A stretch of DNA of 64,000 nucleotides from Marivita lacus (GTDB lineage: Bacteria > Pseudomonadota > Alphaproteobacteria > Rhodobacterales > Rhodobacteraceae), in contig NZ_BMFC01000011.1 of NCBI RefSeq assembly GCF_014637725.1, forward strand, positions 1 through 64,000, written 5' to 3'. Below, piece after piece: positions 35,029 through 44,189 of this stretch. How positions within the stretch are numbered: the first letter of the stretch is position 1; each line of letters starts with the position of its first letter. The notes beneath the pieces were generated by a model that was not told where the DNA came from, ran no database searches, and worked only from the letters and a program-made list of their open reading frames with translations. Made by a program: the position numbers and the translations under genes.

Positions 35029-36657
35029 ATGGGCTGGATGCGGGATGAAAGCGGGCTGGACAAGCGCGCGGCGAATTATGTGCCTTTGACGCCACTGTCG
35101 CATCTGCAACGCGCGGCGCAGGTGTTTCCCGACACGCTGGCCGTGGTGCACGGGCAACACCGCAAAACCTATCGCGACTACCACGACCGCGTGACGCGGC
35201 TGGCCTCTGCGCTGGGTTCGATGGGCGTGCAACCCGGCGATGTGGTGGCGACGATCCTGCCCAACATTCCCGCGCAGGCCGAGGCGCATTTTGGCGTGCC
35301 CGCCTGTGGTGCGGTTCTGAACACGATCAACACGCGACTCGATGTGGATACCATCTCCTATATCCTCGATCACGGCGAGGCGAAGGTGGTGCTGTGCGAC
35401 CCGCAATTCCTGCCGGTGCTGGCCGAGGCGATGGAGCAGATGGAGGGGCCAGCCCCGAAGGTGATCGAAGTGGCCGATCCGCAAAGCGGCGTGAACGCGT
35501 CCAGCGATTATCCCGAGTACGAGGATGTTCTTGCCGCCGCCGACCCGGAGTTCGCGTGGATCCTGCCCGAGGATGAGTGGGAGAGCCTCGCGCTCAATTA
35601 CACGTCCGGCACAACCGGGCGGCCCAAGGGGGTCGTCTACCACCATCGCGGAGCGTATCTCATGACGATGGGCACGGCGGTCAGTTGGGAAATGGCGCTG
35701 CGGCCGAAATACCTCACCATCGTGCCGTTGTTCCATTGCAACGGTTGGAACCACACGTGGATGATGCCGCTTCTGGGCGGCACTGTCGTGTGTTGCCGCG
35801 ATATCTCTGCCCGCGCGATCTACAATGCCATTGCCGATGAGGGCGTGACCCATTTCGGCGGGGCGCCCATCGTGCTGAACATGATCGTCAATTCCGATCC
35901 GAGCGAACGGCGCGATTTTGACCATCCGGTCAAGGTCTACACCGCAGGCGCGCCCCCTGCCCCCGCGACGCTGGCCAAGATCGGCGATCTGGGGTTCCAT
36001 GTGATGCAGGTCTACGGGCTGACCGAAACCTATGGCCATGTCACCGAATGTCTCTGGAACGCCGACGCATGGGACGGGCTGGCGCAGGATGCCAAGTCCG
36101 CCATCAAGGCGCGGCAGGGCGTGGCCTTTCCGATGATGGAAAAGATCGACGTGGTGGATGACACGGGCACACCCGTGCCACGCGATGGCACAACGCAGGG
36201 CGAGATCGTCATTCGCGGCAATGCGGTGATGAAGGGCTACCTGAAGAACCCCAAGGCGACCGATGAGGCGTTTGCTGGCGGGCATTTCCATTCCGGCGAC
36301 ATCGCGGTGATGCACCCCGACAATTACTGCCAGATCGCCGACCGCGCCAAGGACATCATCATCTCGGGCGGCGAGAACATTTCCTCGGTCGAGGTCGAAG
36401 GCTGCCTGATGGCGCATGACGCGGTGCTGCTGTGTGCCGTGGTGGCCAAGCCGGACGACACATGGGGCGAAGTGCCCTGCGCCTTTGTCGAGTTGAAGGG
36501 CAATCACAGCGCCACCGAGGAAGAGCTGATCGCCTTCGCCCGGTCGCGGCTGGCCGGGTTCAAGACACCCAAGAAGGTGGTGTTCGAGGAATTGCCCAAG
36601 ACCTCGACCGGGAAGATCCAGAAGTTCCAGCTGCGCGAGAGGGCCAAGGCGCTGTAG
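35029..36657 (+). CDS. Acyl-CoA synthetase/AMP-binding ligase (DmdB/FadD-like)
   Basis: The 542-residue enzyme activates a carboxylic acid with ATP and CoA. The P-loop-like motif YTSGTTGRPKGVVYHHRGAY is at about 188-207, the A5/A8-type motifs MQVYGLTETYGHV (about 326-338) and HSGDIAVMHPD, GRAKDIIISGGENISSVEVE-like (here DRAKDIIISGGENISS, about 440-455), and the C-terminal catalytic lysine in PKTSTGKIQKFQLRE (about 524-538). ATG 35029 follows AAGGA. It resembles the medium/short-chain and methylmercaptopropionate ligase group; it could feed the dehydrogenases nearby, but substrate is open. Confidence 0.87.
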   Translation: MGWMRDESGLDKRAANYVPLTPLSHLQRAAQVFPDTLAVVHGQHRKTYRDYHDRVTRLASALGSMGVQPGDVVATILPNIPAQAEAHFGVPACGAVLNTINTRLDVDTISYILDHGEAKVVLCDPQFLPVLAEAMEQMEGPAPKVIEVADPQSGVNASSDYPEYEDVLAAADPEFAWILPEDEWESLALNYTSGTTGRPKGVVYHHRGAYLMTMGTAVSWEMALRPKYLTIVPLFHCNGWNHTWMMPLLGGTVVCCRDISARAIYNAIADEGVTHFGGAPIVLNMIVNSDPSERRDFDHPVKVYTAGAPPAPATLAKIGDLGFHVMQVYGLTETYGHVTECLWNADAWDGLAQDAKSAIKARQGVAFPMMEKIDVVDDTGTPVPRDGTTQGEIVIRGNAVMKGYLKNPKATDEAFAGGHFHSGDIAVMHPDNYCQIADRAKDIIISGGENISSVEVEGCLMAHDAVLLCAVVAKPDDTWGEVPCAFVELKGNHSATEEELIAFARSRLAGFKTPKKVVFEELPKTSTGKIQKFQLRERAKAL

Positions 36658-36775
36658 GTCGGCTGCAGAGGTGTGGGCGTGCACTTAAGAGTGTACCGCG
36701 TATGCCGCTGCCGCATTGCGCGAAACATCCTACGGGTGTACCCTTCCCTCCAATCAACGAGGCAGAGCAGCCCGC

Positions 36776-37801
36776 ATGACCGCGCTGAAGGAATTTCAAC
36801 GGCTGGAGGCCGAGGGCGTCTGGCGCGCGACGCCCGCGGACCAGCGCAAGGACGTGATCGTGTCCTTGGGCGATGCATCGCTGACGATCCTCGATCTGCG
36901 GGAAAACGTGCTGGCGCATTGGTCGGTGGCCGCCGTGGCCCGCGCGAACAAGGGCCAGTTGCCCGCCATCTACCATCCTGACGGCGATCCGGGCGAAACG
37001 CTTGAATTCGGCGAAGACAGCGCGCAGATGATCGATGCGATAGAGCGCATTCGCTCCGCCATCGACAGGACCCGCCCGAAACCCGGCAAGCTGCGGTTCT
37101 GGATCACCGGGCTGATCGCGGCATCGGTGATCGGCGGCATCCTGTTCTGGCTGCCCGATGCGCTGCTCCGGCACACGGTTCATGTGGTGCCTGCCGTCAA
37201 GCGGGTCGAGATCGGCGATGCTCTTCTGGCGCGGATCACGCGGATCTCCGGGCAGGCCTGCATGACGCGCGATGCCCGTGAACCGCTGCGGCGACTGGCC
37301 TCCCGGGTGCTGGGACCGGCACAGCGCGGCGCGCTGGTGGTGCTGCCGGGCGGCGTGGCCGAGACCGCGCATTTGCCCGGCGGGCGCATCCTGTTGAACC
37401 GGGCGCTGGTCGAAGACCCCGAAGAGCCGGATGTGACGGCGGGATACGTTCTGATCGAACGGCTGCGCGCGCTGACTCAGGACCCGCTTGAGGAAATGCT
37501 GATCCAGACCGGGCTGTGGTCGAGCCTGCGCCTTTTGACCACCGGCGAGATGGCGGACAAGGATCTGGACCGCTACAGCGAATACCTGCTGTCGCGGGAC
37601 CCCGTGGAGTTGTCGAATGACGTGATCATCGCGGGGTTCGAGATGGCGAACCTGCGCACCACGCCCTATGCCTATGCGGTTGATATCACGGGGGAATCTA
37701 CCCTGCCCCTGATCGAGGCCGACCCGATGGCGGGACGTGATCAGCGCCCGGTGCTGAGCGATGCGGACTGGCTGCGCCTGCAGGGCATCTGCGGCGAGTG
37801 A
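36776..37801 (+). CDS. Single-pass membrane protein of unknown function
   Basis: The 341-residue protein has an N-terminal cytoplasmic part (about 1-102, with VSLGDASLTILDLRENVLAHWSV), one membrane helix (about 105-127, FWITGLIAASVIGGILFWL), and a large periplasmic part. The latter contains LARITRISGQACMTRDAREPLRRL and GGVAETAHLPGGRILLNRAL, followed by TAGYVLIERLR. The spacing recalls the beginning of M48-like proteases but I see no HExxH motif, so no enzyme is claimed. Seen in relatives as a conserved hypothetical. ATG 36776 chosen; an upstream start at 36716 lacks support. Confidence 0.7.
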   Translation: MTALKEFQRLEAEGVWRATPADQRKDVIVSLGDASLTILDLRENVLAHWSVAAVARANKGQLPAIYHPDGDPGETLEFGEDSAQMIDAIERIRSAIDRTRPKPGKLRFWITGLIAASVIGGILFWLPDALLRHTVHVVPAVKRVEIGDALLARITRISGQACMTRDAREPLRRLASRVLGPAQRGALVVLPGGVAETAHLPGGRILLNRALVEDPEEPDVTAGYVLIERLRALTQDPLEEMLIQTGLWSSLRLLTTGEMADKDLDRYSEYLLSRDPVELSNDVIIAGFEMANLRTTPYAYAVDITGESTLPLIEADPMAGRDQRPVLSDADWLRLQGICGE

Positions 37802-38455
37802 TCAGTGGCCAAGCCCCTTGCCGCGCCCCACGATGACCGGTTCGATGATCCTCTGATCGCGGGACAGCAGCTTGCGCGGGACCGTGTTGCTCCAGACCTC
37901 TTGCGTGGCGCGGTGACCTTGCCGGGTCATGTGGGCGCGATGCGGGTTGAGGCGGTCATCCTCCCATGCGGGCTGGTAGCCCTTGGGGACGTTCGGCACC
38001 CTTTCGCCCTGCATGTCGTAGACATGTTTGGGAACGATCCGTTCCTCGCGCGGGTGCCGCTGCTGATGGGTGTGTGTCTGCTGGGCACGGATCGTGCGGT
38101 TGGGCACGGACGGGGCCACACGTCGGGGTGCTTCGACCTGTGGCGCGCTGCCTTGCGGCGTGATCACGACCGGGGCGGCCTGGGCCAAGACGACCGGTTC
38201 AGGCCGCGCAAGACTGGGCGTCTGGCCACAGATCGGACTGCGATCCTGCCCCACACGCGGCACCCAGTTCACCGCGCCGTCGACGCCCGCCCGGACATAG
38301 ACGCAGCCCCGGCTGTCGACATATTGCCGGGCATCAAAGCTGGCGGGAGGAAGCTCGGCAGGCGGCGTCACCTGCAACCCCTGCGCCGAGGCTGTGACGG
38401 TTGACGCGAGCAGCGCGACCAACGCGGTCGCGGCCTTGATACGGCAATAAAACAT
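37802..38455 (-). CDS. Exported basic protein of unknown function
   Basis: The 217-residue protein has a signal peptide (1-24, ...LLASTVTASAQ). The mature part has an N-terminal region (ASFDARQYVDSRGCVYVRAGVDGAVNWVPRV, about 38-68) with an unpaired-looking pair of Cys residues (about 51 and 77), then a long Pro/Arg/His/Gln-rich region that appears disordered. I recall similar proteins as conserved in Rhodobacteraceae, without a known function. It is convergent with the single-pass membrane protein, whose stop codon it abuts. Confidence 0.72.
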   Translation of the reverse strand: MFYCRIKAATALVALLASTVTASAQGLQVTPPAELPPASFDARQYVDSRGCVYVRAGVDGAVNWVPRVGQDRSPICGQTPSLARPEPVVLAQAAPVVITPQGSAPQVEAPRRVAPSVPNRTIRAQQTHTHQQRHPREERIVPKHVYDMQGERVPNVPKGYQPAWEDDRLNPHRAHMTRQGHRATQEVWSNTVPRKLLSRDQRIIEPVIVGRGKGLGH

Positions 38456-38609
38456 TATTCTGTCCCCACAGATGTCTGGGAAGACTGCCTGCGAGGTGTT
38501 TGGGTGTAAAGGGCTATTTCGCGGGATTATGTAGCAAACGCACCAAGCTACGGCGGGTGCGTGATGAATAGGACTCCAACCCGAAGCGCCATTCTCGTAG
38601 CGTCTCCAG

Positions 38610-39296
38610 ATGGCGCAGGGAATCAAGGCTGTATTTCAAAGGGCGTGGCGGGACACTCACCAGTTATTGGGTGGGTGGCCAACGTACATTGCAATTATCG
38701 TACTGCCCGCAATCGGTCTCGGTCTACACTTTCTGCTCGATGGGTATGCGCCAATGTCTGACGAGGCGCATATCTGGTTAGTTTACATGCTTGCGCCGCT
38801 TGGGTTAGCGTTCCTTGCCATTTTCGTTTGGAACCTTTGTGCTGCGCCATATCGCATACAGAAAGAACGCGCCGACGCTTTGGAGGCTTCTGGGCCAAAA
38901 CTGCCAGAAATAGTTTACAGCACAGAATGGGCAGACGGCATTGCAATCATGTCTATCCAAGATGCCGCTTGCGCGTTGGCAGGTATAGAGCCAGACGGTT
39001 ACGCAGCGTCCGCAAGGGCTAAGGCTTTAGCCTCTGAACTGATAGAGGCCGTATATGATGGTTGGGTGTGTAGCCAAGAGGCGCATATCCACCTCATCTC
39101 TCGTATTGGGGAGTATGAAGTCAGGAGGGTGGGCAAGCCACAGTTCCCAGGCATTGAAGGTGCAACAATTGAAACACAGATTTACACTCCATCTCTGCGG
39201 GAAGACTACTTGCCAAAAAGACCGAAGCTAATTGCGGACTGGATACCTGAGCAGATCGAAGGAAACCCTATGATCGTCACAATTGAAGCGCACTGA
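38610..39296 (+). CDS. Orphan two-helix membrane protein in an AT-richer patch
   Basis: The 228-residue protein has two hydrophobic helices (about 24-43 and 55-80) followed by a soluble part that ends at residue 228. I do not recognise it. Its codon use (TTA, CTA, ACA, AAA, GCA) and GC content differ from the neighbours, which suggests recent acquisition. The start at 38610 has only a weak ribosome-binding site. The convergent DUF6471 remnant overlaps its 3' end. The soluble domain could act in a membrane-coupled defence or stress function, but there is no direct evidence. Confidence 0.62.
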   Translation: MAQGIKAVFQRAWRDTHQLLGGWPTYIAIIVLPAIGLGLHFLLDGYAPMSDEAHIWLVYMLAPLGLAFLAIFVWNLCAAPYRIQKERADALEASGPKLPEIVYSTEWADGIAIMSIQDAACALAGIEPDGYAASARAKALASELIEAVYDGWVCSQEAHIHLISRIGEYEVRRVGKPQFPGIEGATIETQIYTPSLREDYLPKRPKLIADWIPEQIEGNPMIVTIEAH

Positions 39297-39459
39297 CCCC
39301 TATAGCCTCAAGGCTTTGCAGCATAAATGTAGCACTGAACTTGCCCATTGACGGCTCGTTCCTGACACTCGGCTCTTTGTCTCCTACCATCTCTGCAAGA
39401 TGTACGTAGGTCACCCCGCTACGTTTCAACTCTGCCTTGAGCGGTAAATTTTCAGGGCG
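39277..39459 (-). pseudogene. Remnant of a DUF6471 protein
   Basis: A minus-strand reading frame encodes LKAELKRSGVTYVHLAEMVG followed by a segment SMGKFSATFMLQSLEAIGVS. This matches the DUF6471 pattern (LKAELKRRGVTY...SRGKFSAAFLLQCLEAIG) that I recall. The middle is shortened and the expected SRGKFS is altered, and no start codon with a ribosome-binding site precedes it. Its upstream end runs into the end of upp, so this is the decayed 3' part of a gene. It supports the view that 38.46-39.47 kb is an accessory patch. Confidence 0.55.
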
Positions 39460-39472
39460 CTTCCGATCCCGG

Positions 39473-40105
39473 CTATTTCGTCCCGAACATGCGATCCCCG
39501 GCATCGCCCAGACCGGGTACGATATATCCCAGTTCGTTGAGATGCGAATCCAGCGAGGCTGTGACGATGGGCACGTCGGGATGTGCCTCTTTCATGCGGG
39601 CGACGCCTTCGGGGGCGGCAAGCAGGCACAGGAAGATGATGTTCCTGGCACCCGCATCCTTGAGCAGGTCGATCGCCGCGACGGAGCTGTTGCCGGTGGC
39701 CAGCATCGGATCGACGACAATCGTGATGCGGTCCTGCAGATGGGACGGAACCTTGAAGTAATACTGCACGGGCTTGAGCGTTGCCTCGTCGCGGTAGAGC
39801 CCGACAAAACCGACGCGGGCCGCCGGGATCAGTTCGAGGATGCCGTCGAGCAACCCGTTGCCCGCCCGCAGGATCGAGATCAGGGCAAGCTTCTTGCCGT
39901 CGATCACCGGCGCATCCATCTCGCACAAGGGCGTTTCGATGCGCTTGGTGGTCAGCGGCAGGTTGCGCGTCACCTCGTAGGCGAGCAAGTGGCTGATTTC
40001 GCGCAGCAATTGGCGGAACGACTTGGTCGAGGTGTCTTTCTCGCGCATCAGGCTCAGCTTGTGCTGCACCAGCGGGTGGTCGACGATGGTCAGGTGATCG
40101 GTCAT
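39473..40105 (-). CDS. upp: Uracil phosphoribosyltransferase
   Basis: Upp converts uracil and PRPP to UMP. The 210-residue length is normal. The PRPP-binding motif is [21 protein letters not shown] (about 130-150) and the C-terminal uracil-binding region is [17 protein letters not shown]. It is the last gene of the operon cdd-deoA-deoB-add-upp and its ATG overlaps the add stop codon (ATGA). Its own expression is therefore likely tied to nucleoside breakdown, salvaging the uracil released by the phosphorylase. Confidence 0.96.
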   Translation of the reverse strand: MTDHLTIVDHPLVQHKLSLMREKDTSTKSFRQLLREISHLLAYEVTRNLPLTTKRIETPLCEMDAPVIDGKKLALISILRAGNGLLDGILELIPAARVGFVGLYRDEATLKPVQYYFKVPSHLQDRITIVVDPMLATGNSSVAAIDLLKDAGARNIIFLCLLAAPEGVARMKEAHPDVPIVTASLDSHLNELGYIVPGLGDAGDRMFGTK

Positions 40106-41178
40106 GGGCGCTCCAGTCGTTTCAGAACACGGCTGCGCGTGTCCTCGTCGCAGAAGGCCGCGCGGGCGGCATTGTCGTTTATCTCGGCGAAAACAGTCTC
40201 GTCCCAGCCGAAGCTGCGCGCAAGGTTGAGATATTCGTCGCGCATCGTGGTGTGAAAGAACGGCGGATCGTCGGTCGAGACCGTGACCTTCACCCCGCGT
40301 TGGCGCAGCTTTTCAATCGGATGCGCGGCAAGGTTCGGGTAGACGTTCAAGGCCACGTTGGAACCGGGGCAAATCTCGAGGGTAATCTGGTTTTCCACAA
40401 GTCTGTCCACAAGCGCCAGATCGTTGATCGCGTGCACCCCGTGGCCAATGCGTTCGACCTTGAGGTCATCCAGCGCCTCGCGCACCGACCCTGCGCCGCT
40501 CCATTCACCCGCATGGGCGGTCAGGCGCAACCCGGCTTCGCGTGCAAGGTCAAAACTGTAGGCGAAGTCCCTGGGTTTGCCCCTGCTTTCGTCCCCCGCG
40601 ATGCCGAACCCGACGATCCAGTCACCGGCGGTTTCGGCGGCACAGAGCGCGGTCGCCTTGGCCTGATCCGGGCCGAAATGGCGGATGCAGGTGACGATGC
40701 CGCGCAGGATGATGCCGGTGTCGCGTTCGGTCTCAATGGCGGCCTCGCGGATGGCGTGCAGGTATTCGCGCCACGCGCCCACATCGCCGCCGCCGCAAAA
40801 ATCCGGCGACAGGAAGGTTTCGGAATAGATCACGTCATTTGCGGCGCTTTCTTCGAGCACTGCCTTAGTGAGCCGCGCGTAATCCCCGGGTGTCTTGAGC
40901 ACGCTTGTCGCGGCCTCGTAGACGCTCAGGAAATGCACGAAATCTCGGAAGGCATAGCTGCCATCGGCTTTGAACACACCGCTGAGGTTGACCGATTTCT
41001 CCTTGGCCAGCCCCCGGATGAAGCCGGGAGGTGCCGCGCCTTCGTGGTGCAGATGCAGTTCCACCTTGGGCAGACGCATGATGCTGTCGAGTTGCTCTTC
41101 GTCCATGCCGCGGCGCATGCGGTCGAGTTGCTCTTCGTCCATGCCGCGGCGCATGCGATCCAGTTGTTCTTCATCCAT
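40102..41178 (-). CDS. add: Adenosine deaminase, with a triplicated N-terminal segment
   Basis: The enzyme deaminates adenosine to inosine with a bound Zn2+. The 358-residue translation has the metal ligands in VELHLHHEG (about 40-48), the [10 protein letters not shown] motif with catalytic Glu (about 225-234), the LEICPGSN segment, and VSTDDPPFF with the last metal-binding Asp (about 301-309). The first 24 residues are two extra copies of [12 protein letters not shown] in front of the [13 protein letters not shown] start, a 36-bp tandem duplication. The first ATG (41178) overlaps the deoB stop as TGATG. Alternative starts at 41142 and 41106 would remove the extra copies. Confidence 0.92.
   Translation of the reverse strand: MDEEQLDRMRRGMDEEQLDRMRRGMDEEQLDSIMRLPKVELHLHHEGAAPPGFIRGLAKEKSVNLSGVFKADGSYAFRDFVHFLSVYEAATSVLKTPGDYARLTKAVLEESAANDVIYSETFLSPDFCGGGDVGAWREYLHAIREAAIETERDTGIILRGIVTCIRHFGPDQAKATALCAAETAGDWIVGFGIAGDESRGKPRDFAYSFDLAREAGLRLTAHAGEWSGAGSVREALDDLKVERIGHGVHAINDLALVDRLVENQITLEICPGSNVALNVYPNLAAHPIEKLRQRGVKVTVSTDDPPFFHTTMRDEYLNLARSFGWDETVFAEINDNAARAAFCDEDTRSRVLKRLERP
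41083..41178 (-). repeat. 36-bp tandem repeat at the start of add
   Basis: On the minus strand three units begin with ATG at 41178, 41142 and 41106. The first two are complete (36 bp) and encode the same 12 residues; the third is partial and runs into the adenosine deaminase body. Units 1 and 2 differ by several synonymous changes (for example GAAGAA versus GAAGAG, CTG versus CTC), so the duplication is not a very recent or assembly-made identical copy. Confidence 0.9.
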
Positions 41179-42386
41179 CACAGGAAACTCCGCCCCGATC
41201 CTCTTGCCACAACACCCAGATGTTCGGCGATGCTGGCGGCCACGTCCACGAATCCCACATGGCCGATTTCGCCCGTGCCGGCCCCGGCAATCAGCACGGG
41301 CACACGTTCGCGGGTGTGGTCCGTGCCGATCCACGTGGGGTCGTTGCCATGATCCGCGGTGATGAGCAACAGGTCATCGGCTTTGAGCCTTGGAAGCAGA
41401 GTGGCAAGTTCCGCGTCAAACCACTCGAGCGCACGCGCATAGCCCGACACATCGCGGCGGTGGCCGTATTTGCTGTCGAATTCCACGAAATTGGCAAAGA
41501 TCAGCGCCCCTTGCGGCGCGGTGTCGATCTGGTGCGCGAGGTGTTGCATCAGTTCCGCGTCAGAGCCCTTGTGCACCTCGTCGATGCCCGCCATGGACAA
41601 GATATCACCGATCTTGCCAATGCCGATAACGCGCTGCCCGGCGTCCTGCACCCAGTTCGTGAGCACGGGTTCTGGTGGCACGATGGCATAGTCGCGGCGG
41701 TTGGTGGTGCGTTCGAAATCATCCTCCTGCCCAACGAAAGGCCGCGCGATCACGCGGCCGATGCGGCGCTGGTGGCACATCGGCGCAAGGTCTGCGCAGA
41801 GCTTCAGCAGTCGGTCGAGGCCAAACGCCTCTTCATGGGCGGCGATCTGGACGACGCTGTCGGCAGAGGTGTAGCAGATCGGCTTGCCGGTGCGCAGGTG
41901 TTCTGCACCGAAGGTTTCGATCACCTTGATCCCGTTGCTGTGGCAATTGCCCAGGATGCCGTCGGTGTCCGCCAGTTCGCAGATCCGCGCCGTTATGTCG
42001 GGCGGAAAGGACGGCACCGTGTCGGGCAGATAGGTCCAGTCCCACGGCACGGGCAGGCCCGCGAGCTCCCAATGACCCGAGGGCGTGTCCTTGCCCCTGG
42101 AGATCTCGGTCGCGGCACCCCAGCGACCGTTCGGTGTGGCGTCAAACCCCGGTGGCGGCTCTCCGCAAGCCAGTTCGACAGCCCGGCCAAGGCCCAGCGC
42201 ATCGAGCGTCGGCAAGCGCAAGGAGCCGCTGCGCCCGACCTCGGCCTCGCCGTTCGCGCAGGCCTGCGCGATGTGCAGCAGCGTGTTTGCGCCGGTATCG
42301 GGTATGTGGTCGTTGAAGAACTGATCCGCGTCGGGCGCACCGCCGATGCCCACTGAATCCATGACGACAAGGAAGGCGCGGCTCAT
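41178..42386 (-). CDS. deoB: Phosphopentomutase
   Basis: DeoB interconverts (deoxy)ribose-1-phosphate and (deoxy)ribose-5-phosphate. The 402-residue protein belongs to the alkaline phosphatase superfamily: MSRAFLVVMDSVGIGGAPDA (N-terminal metal-binding Asp), KDTPSGHWE with the phosphorylated Thr (about 99-107), and ITADHGNDPTWIGTDHTRERVP (about 343-364) with metal-binding Asp and His. ATG overlaps the deoA stop (ATGA) and its stop overlaps the add ATG. It links the nucleoside phosphorylase step to the pentose phosphate pathway. Confidence 0.96.
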   Translation of the reverse strand: MSRAFLVVMDSVGIGGAPDADQFFNDHIPDTGANTLLHIAQACANGEAEVGRSGSLRLPTLDALGLGRAVELACGEPPPGFDATPNGRWGAATEISRGKDTPSGHWELAGLPVPWDWTYLPDTVPSFPPDITARICELADTDGILGNCHSNGIKVIETFGAEHLRTGKPICYTSADSVVQIAAHEEAFGLDRLLKLCADLAPMCHQRRIGRVIARPFVGQEDDFERTTNRRDYAIVPPEPVLTNWVQDAGQRVIGIGKIGDILSMAGIDEVHKGSDAELMQHLAHQIDTAPQGALIFANFVEFDSKYGHRRDVSGYARALEWFDAELATLLPRLKADDLLLITADHGNDPTWIGTDHTRERVPVLIAGAGTGEIGHVGFVDVAASIAEHLGVVARGSGRSFL

Positions 42387-43675
42387 GTGATTTGCTCCAG
42401 CACAAGGGTTGGTGCCGTGACCGGACCGCCGCCAATGGTGATCGCCGCGCGCACGGCTTTTTCGGCGGCGTCGGCCTGACTTTCGCGGGCGGCGTGGATG
42501 CGCGCCAGCGGTTGGCCCTTTTGCACCGCGTCGCCGATGGAGACCACGTCGCTGAGGCCGACAGCGGGGTCAACGATGTCGGTTTCGACCTGACGACCGC
42601 CCCCCAGCGCCACGACGGTCAGGCCCAGCGCCTCTCCGTCAATCGCTGTCACGGTGCCGGTCTCGGGTACGGTGACTTCGCGGATCACGGGTGCTTCGGG
42701 CAGGAAGCGCGCCCAGTCTTCGACAAACCGGACGGGACCGCCCATCGCGCAGACCATCGCGCCGAATTTTTCGGCTGCGGCCCCGGTGGTGATCGCTTCG
42801 CGGATTTTTGCCTGCCCGTCGGCCATCCCCGCCTGTTCGAGCAGCACACCACCCAAGGCGACCGTCAGGTCCAGCAGCCTGCCGGACGCAGCCCCGGTCA
42901 GGACGCGCATCACGTCGATGACTTCGAGCGCGTTGCCAAGGCTGGGGGCCAGTGGCTGCGACATGTCGGTGATAAGCGCGGATGTGGGACAGCCGGTGGC
43001 ATTGGCGGTATCGACCAGCGCGCGGGCAAGTGATCGCGCATCATCCGCAGTTTTCATGAACGCCCCCGATCCGCATTTCACGTCAAGCACCAGCCCCTGA
43101 AGCCCCGCCGCGAGTTTCTTGGACAGGATCGAGGCGGTTATGAGATCAAGGCTTTCGACTGTCGCGGTCACGTCGCGGATCGCGTAAAGCCGCTTGTCAG
43201 CGGGGGCGATATCGGCGCTGGCGCTGACGATGGCGCAGCCAACCTTGGACACGACCTGGCGAAACTGGTCTTCGGTCAAGGTGGTGCGCAGGCCGGGAAT
43301 GGCATCGAGCTTGTCCAGCGTGCCGCCGGTATGGCCCAGCCCCCGGCCTGAGATCATCGGCACGTAGACCCCGCAGGCCGCCAGCGCAGGCGCAAGGATC
43401 AGGCTGACACAATCGCCAACGCCGCCAGTGGAATGCTTGTCCAGAACCGGCGCATCCAGATCCCAGTGCAGGACCTTGCCGCTGTCGCGCATGGCGGCGG
43501 TCAGGGCGGCGCGGCCCGCACCATCCAGACCGTTCAGGCACACACCCATCGCAAAGGCCCCGGCCTGTGCGTCGGTGACAGACCCGTCGGCCAGCCCTTG
43601 CGCGAACCATGTCAGCGCATCGGCATCGGGCGTGCCGCCCCTGCGCAGGGTTGCGATGATCGCGCGGGCATCCAT
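42383..43675 (-). CDS. deoA: Thymidine phosphorylase
   Basis: DeoA splits thymidine or deoxyuridine with phosphate to the base and deoxyribose-1-phosphate. The 430-residue length is normal. Motifs are DKHSTGGVGDCVSLILAP (about 82-99, phosphate binding), GRGLGHTGGTLDKLDAIPG (about 109-127), and DVKCGSGAFMKT (about 194-205). Both its junctions overlap: TGATG with cdd and ATGA with deoB. It is co-transcribed with deoB, as in most deo operons. Confidence 0.96.
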   Translation of the reverse strand: MDARAIIATLRRGGTPDADALTWFAQGLADGSVTDAQAGAFAMGVCLNGLDGAGRAALTAAMRDSGKVLHWDLDAPVLDKHSTGGVGDCVSLILAPALAACGVYVPMISGRGLGHTGGTLDKLDAIPGLRTTLTEDQFRQVVSKVGCAIVSASADIAPADKRLYAIRDVTATVESLDLITASILSKKLAAGLQGLVLDVKCGSGAFMKTADDARSLARALVDTANATGCPTSALITDMSQPLAPSLGNALEVIDVMRVLTGAASGRLLDLTVALGGVLLEQAGMADGQAKIREAITTGAAAEKFGAMVCAMGGPVRFVEDWARFLPEAPVIREVTVPETGTVTAIDGEALGLTVVALGGGRQVETDIVDPAVGLSDVVSIGDAVQKGQPLARIHAARESQADAAEKAVRAAITIGGGPVTAPTLVLEQIT

Positions 43676-44067
43676 CAGCTGCGGTCCATATGGCCCGCAT
43701 CGAATGCACCGGGCAAGAGGTCGCCCACCGAGGTGCGGAACTCAGCCCCGTCGGTTGTGGCCAGCGTCACCGGCACATCGCGCCCGGCGAATTCCGACAG
43801 TTTCTGACGGCACCCGCCACAGGGCGGCACCGGGTCGGGGCTGTCGGCGATCACGTAGACCTCGGCGATCCGGTGCGCGCCGGAGGCGATCATCGCGGCA
43901 ATCGCTCCGGCTTCGGCACAGGTGCCTTCGGGATAGGCCACGTTTTCGACGTTGCAGCCCACATAAACGCTGCCGTTTTCCGCACGCAGCGCCGCTCCGA
44001 CCTTGAAATTCGAATAAGGCGCGTAGGCGTTTTCGCGCACCTGTCGAGCTGCGGTCTTCAAGTCCAT
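43675..44067 (-). CDS. cdd: Cytidine deaminase
   Basis: Cdd converts (deoxy)cytidine to (deoxy)uridine. The 130-residue homotetrameric type is indicated. The Zn ligand and catalytic Glu lie in TCAEAGAIAAMIAS (C and E at about 48 and 50), and the two further Zn ligands in PVPPCGGCRQKLSEF (about 80-95). ATG 44067 was chosen since the upstream in-frame region is GC-rich noise. It is the first gene of the salvage operon and divergent from DUF3072 (122-bp gap), which should contain the operon promoter. No operator was recognised. Confidence 0.95.
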   Translation of the reverse strand: MDLKTAARQVRENAYAPYSNFKVGAALRAENGSVYVGCNVENVAYPEGTCAEAGAIAAMIASGAHRIAEVYVIADSPDPVPPCGGCRQKLSEFAGRDVPVTLATTDGAEFRTSVGDLLPGAFDAGHMDRS

Positions 44068-44189
44068 ATCGTTTCTGTCCCCATCACATTGGCCCGCATG
44101 ATTGCGAGCCTGCGCGCCCGATTGCAAGGGTTGGCGGGAACCCGCGACCCGACGTCCGCGTTTTTGCAGCAAAACAAAGGAGACCAGAC

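Noticed and set aside
36776-37801. M48-type metalloprotease
   Set aside because: The single membrane helix and following segment recall that family, but no HExxH motif is present in the protein.
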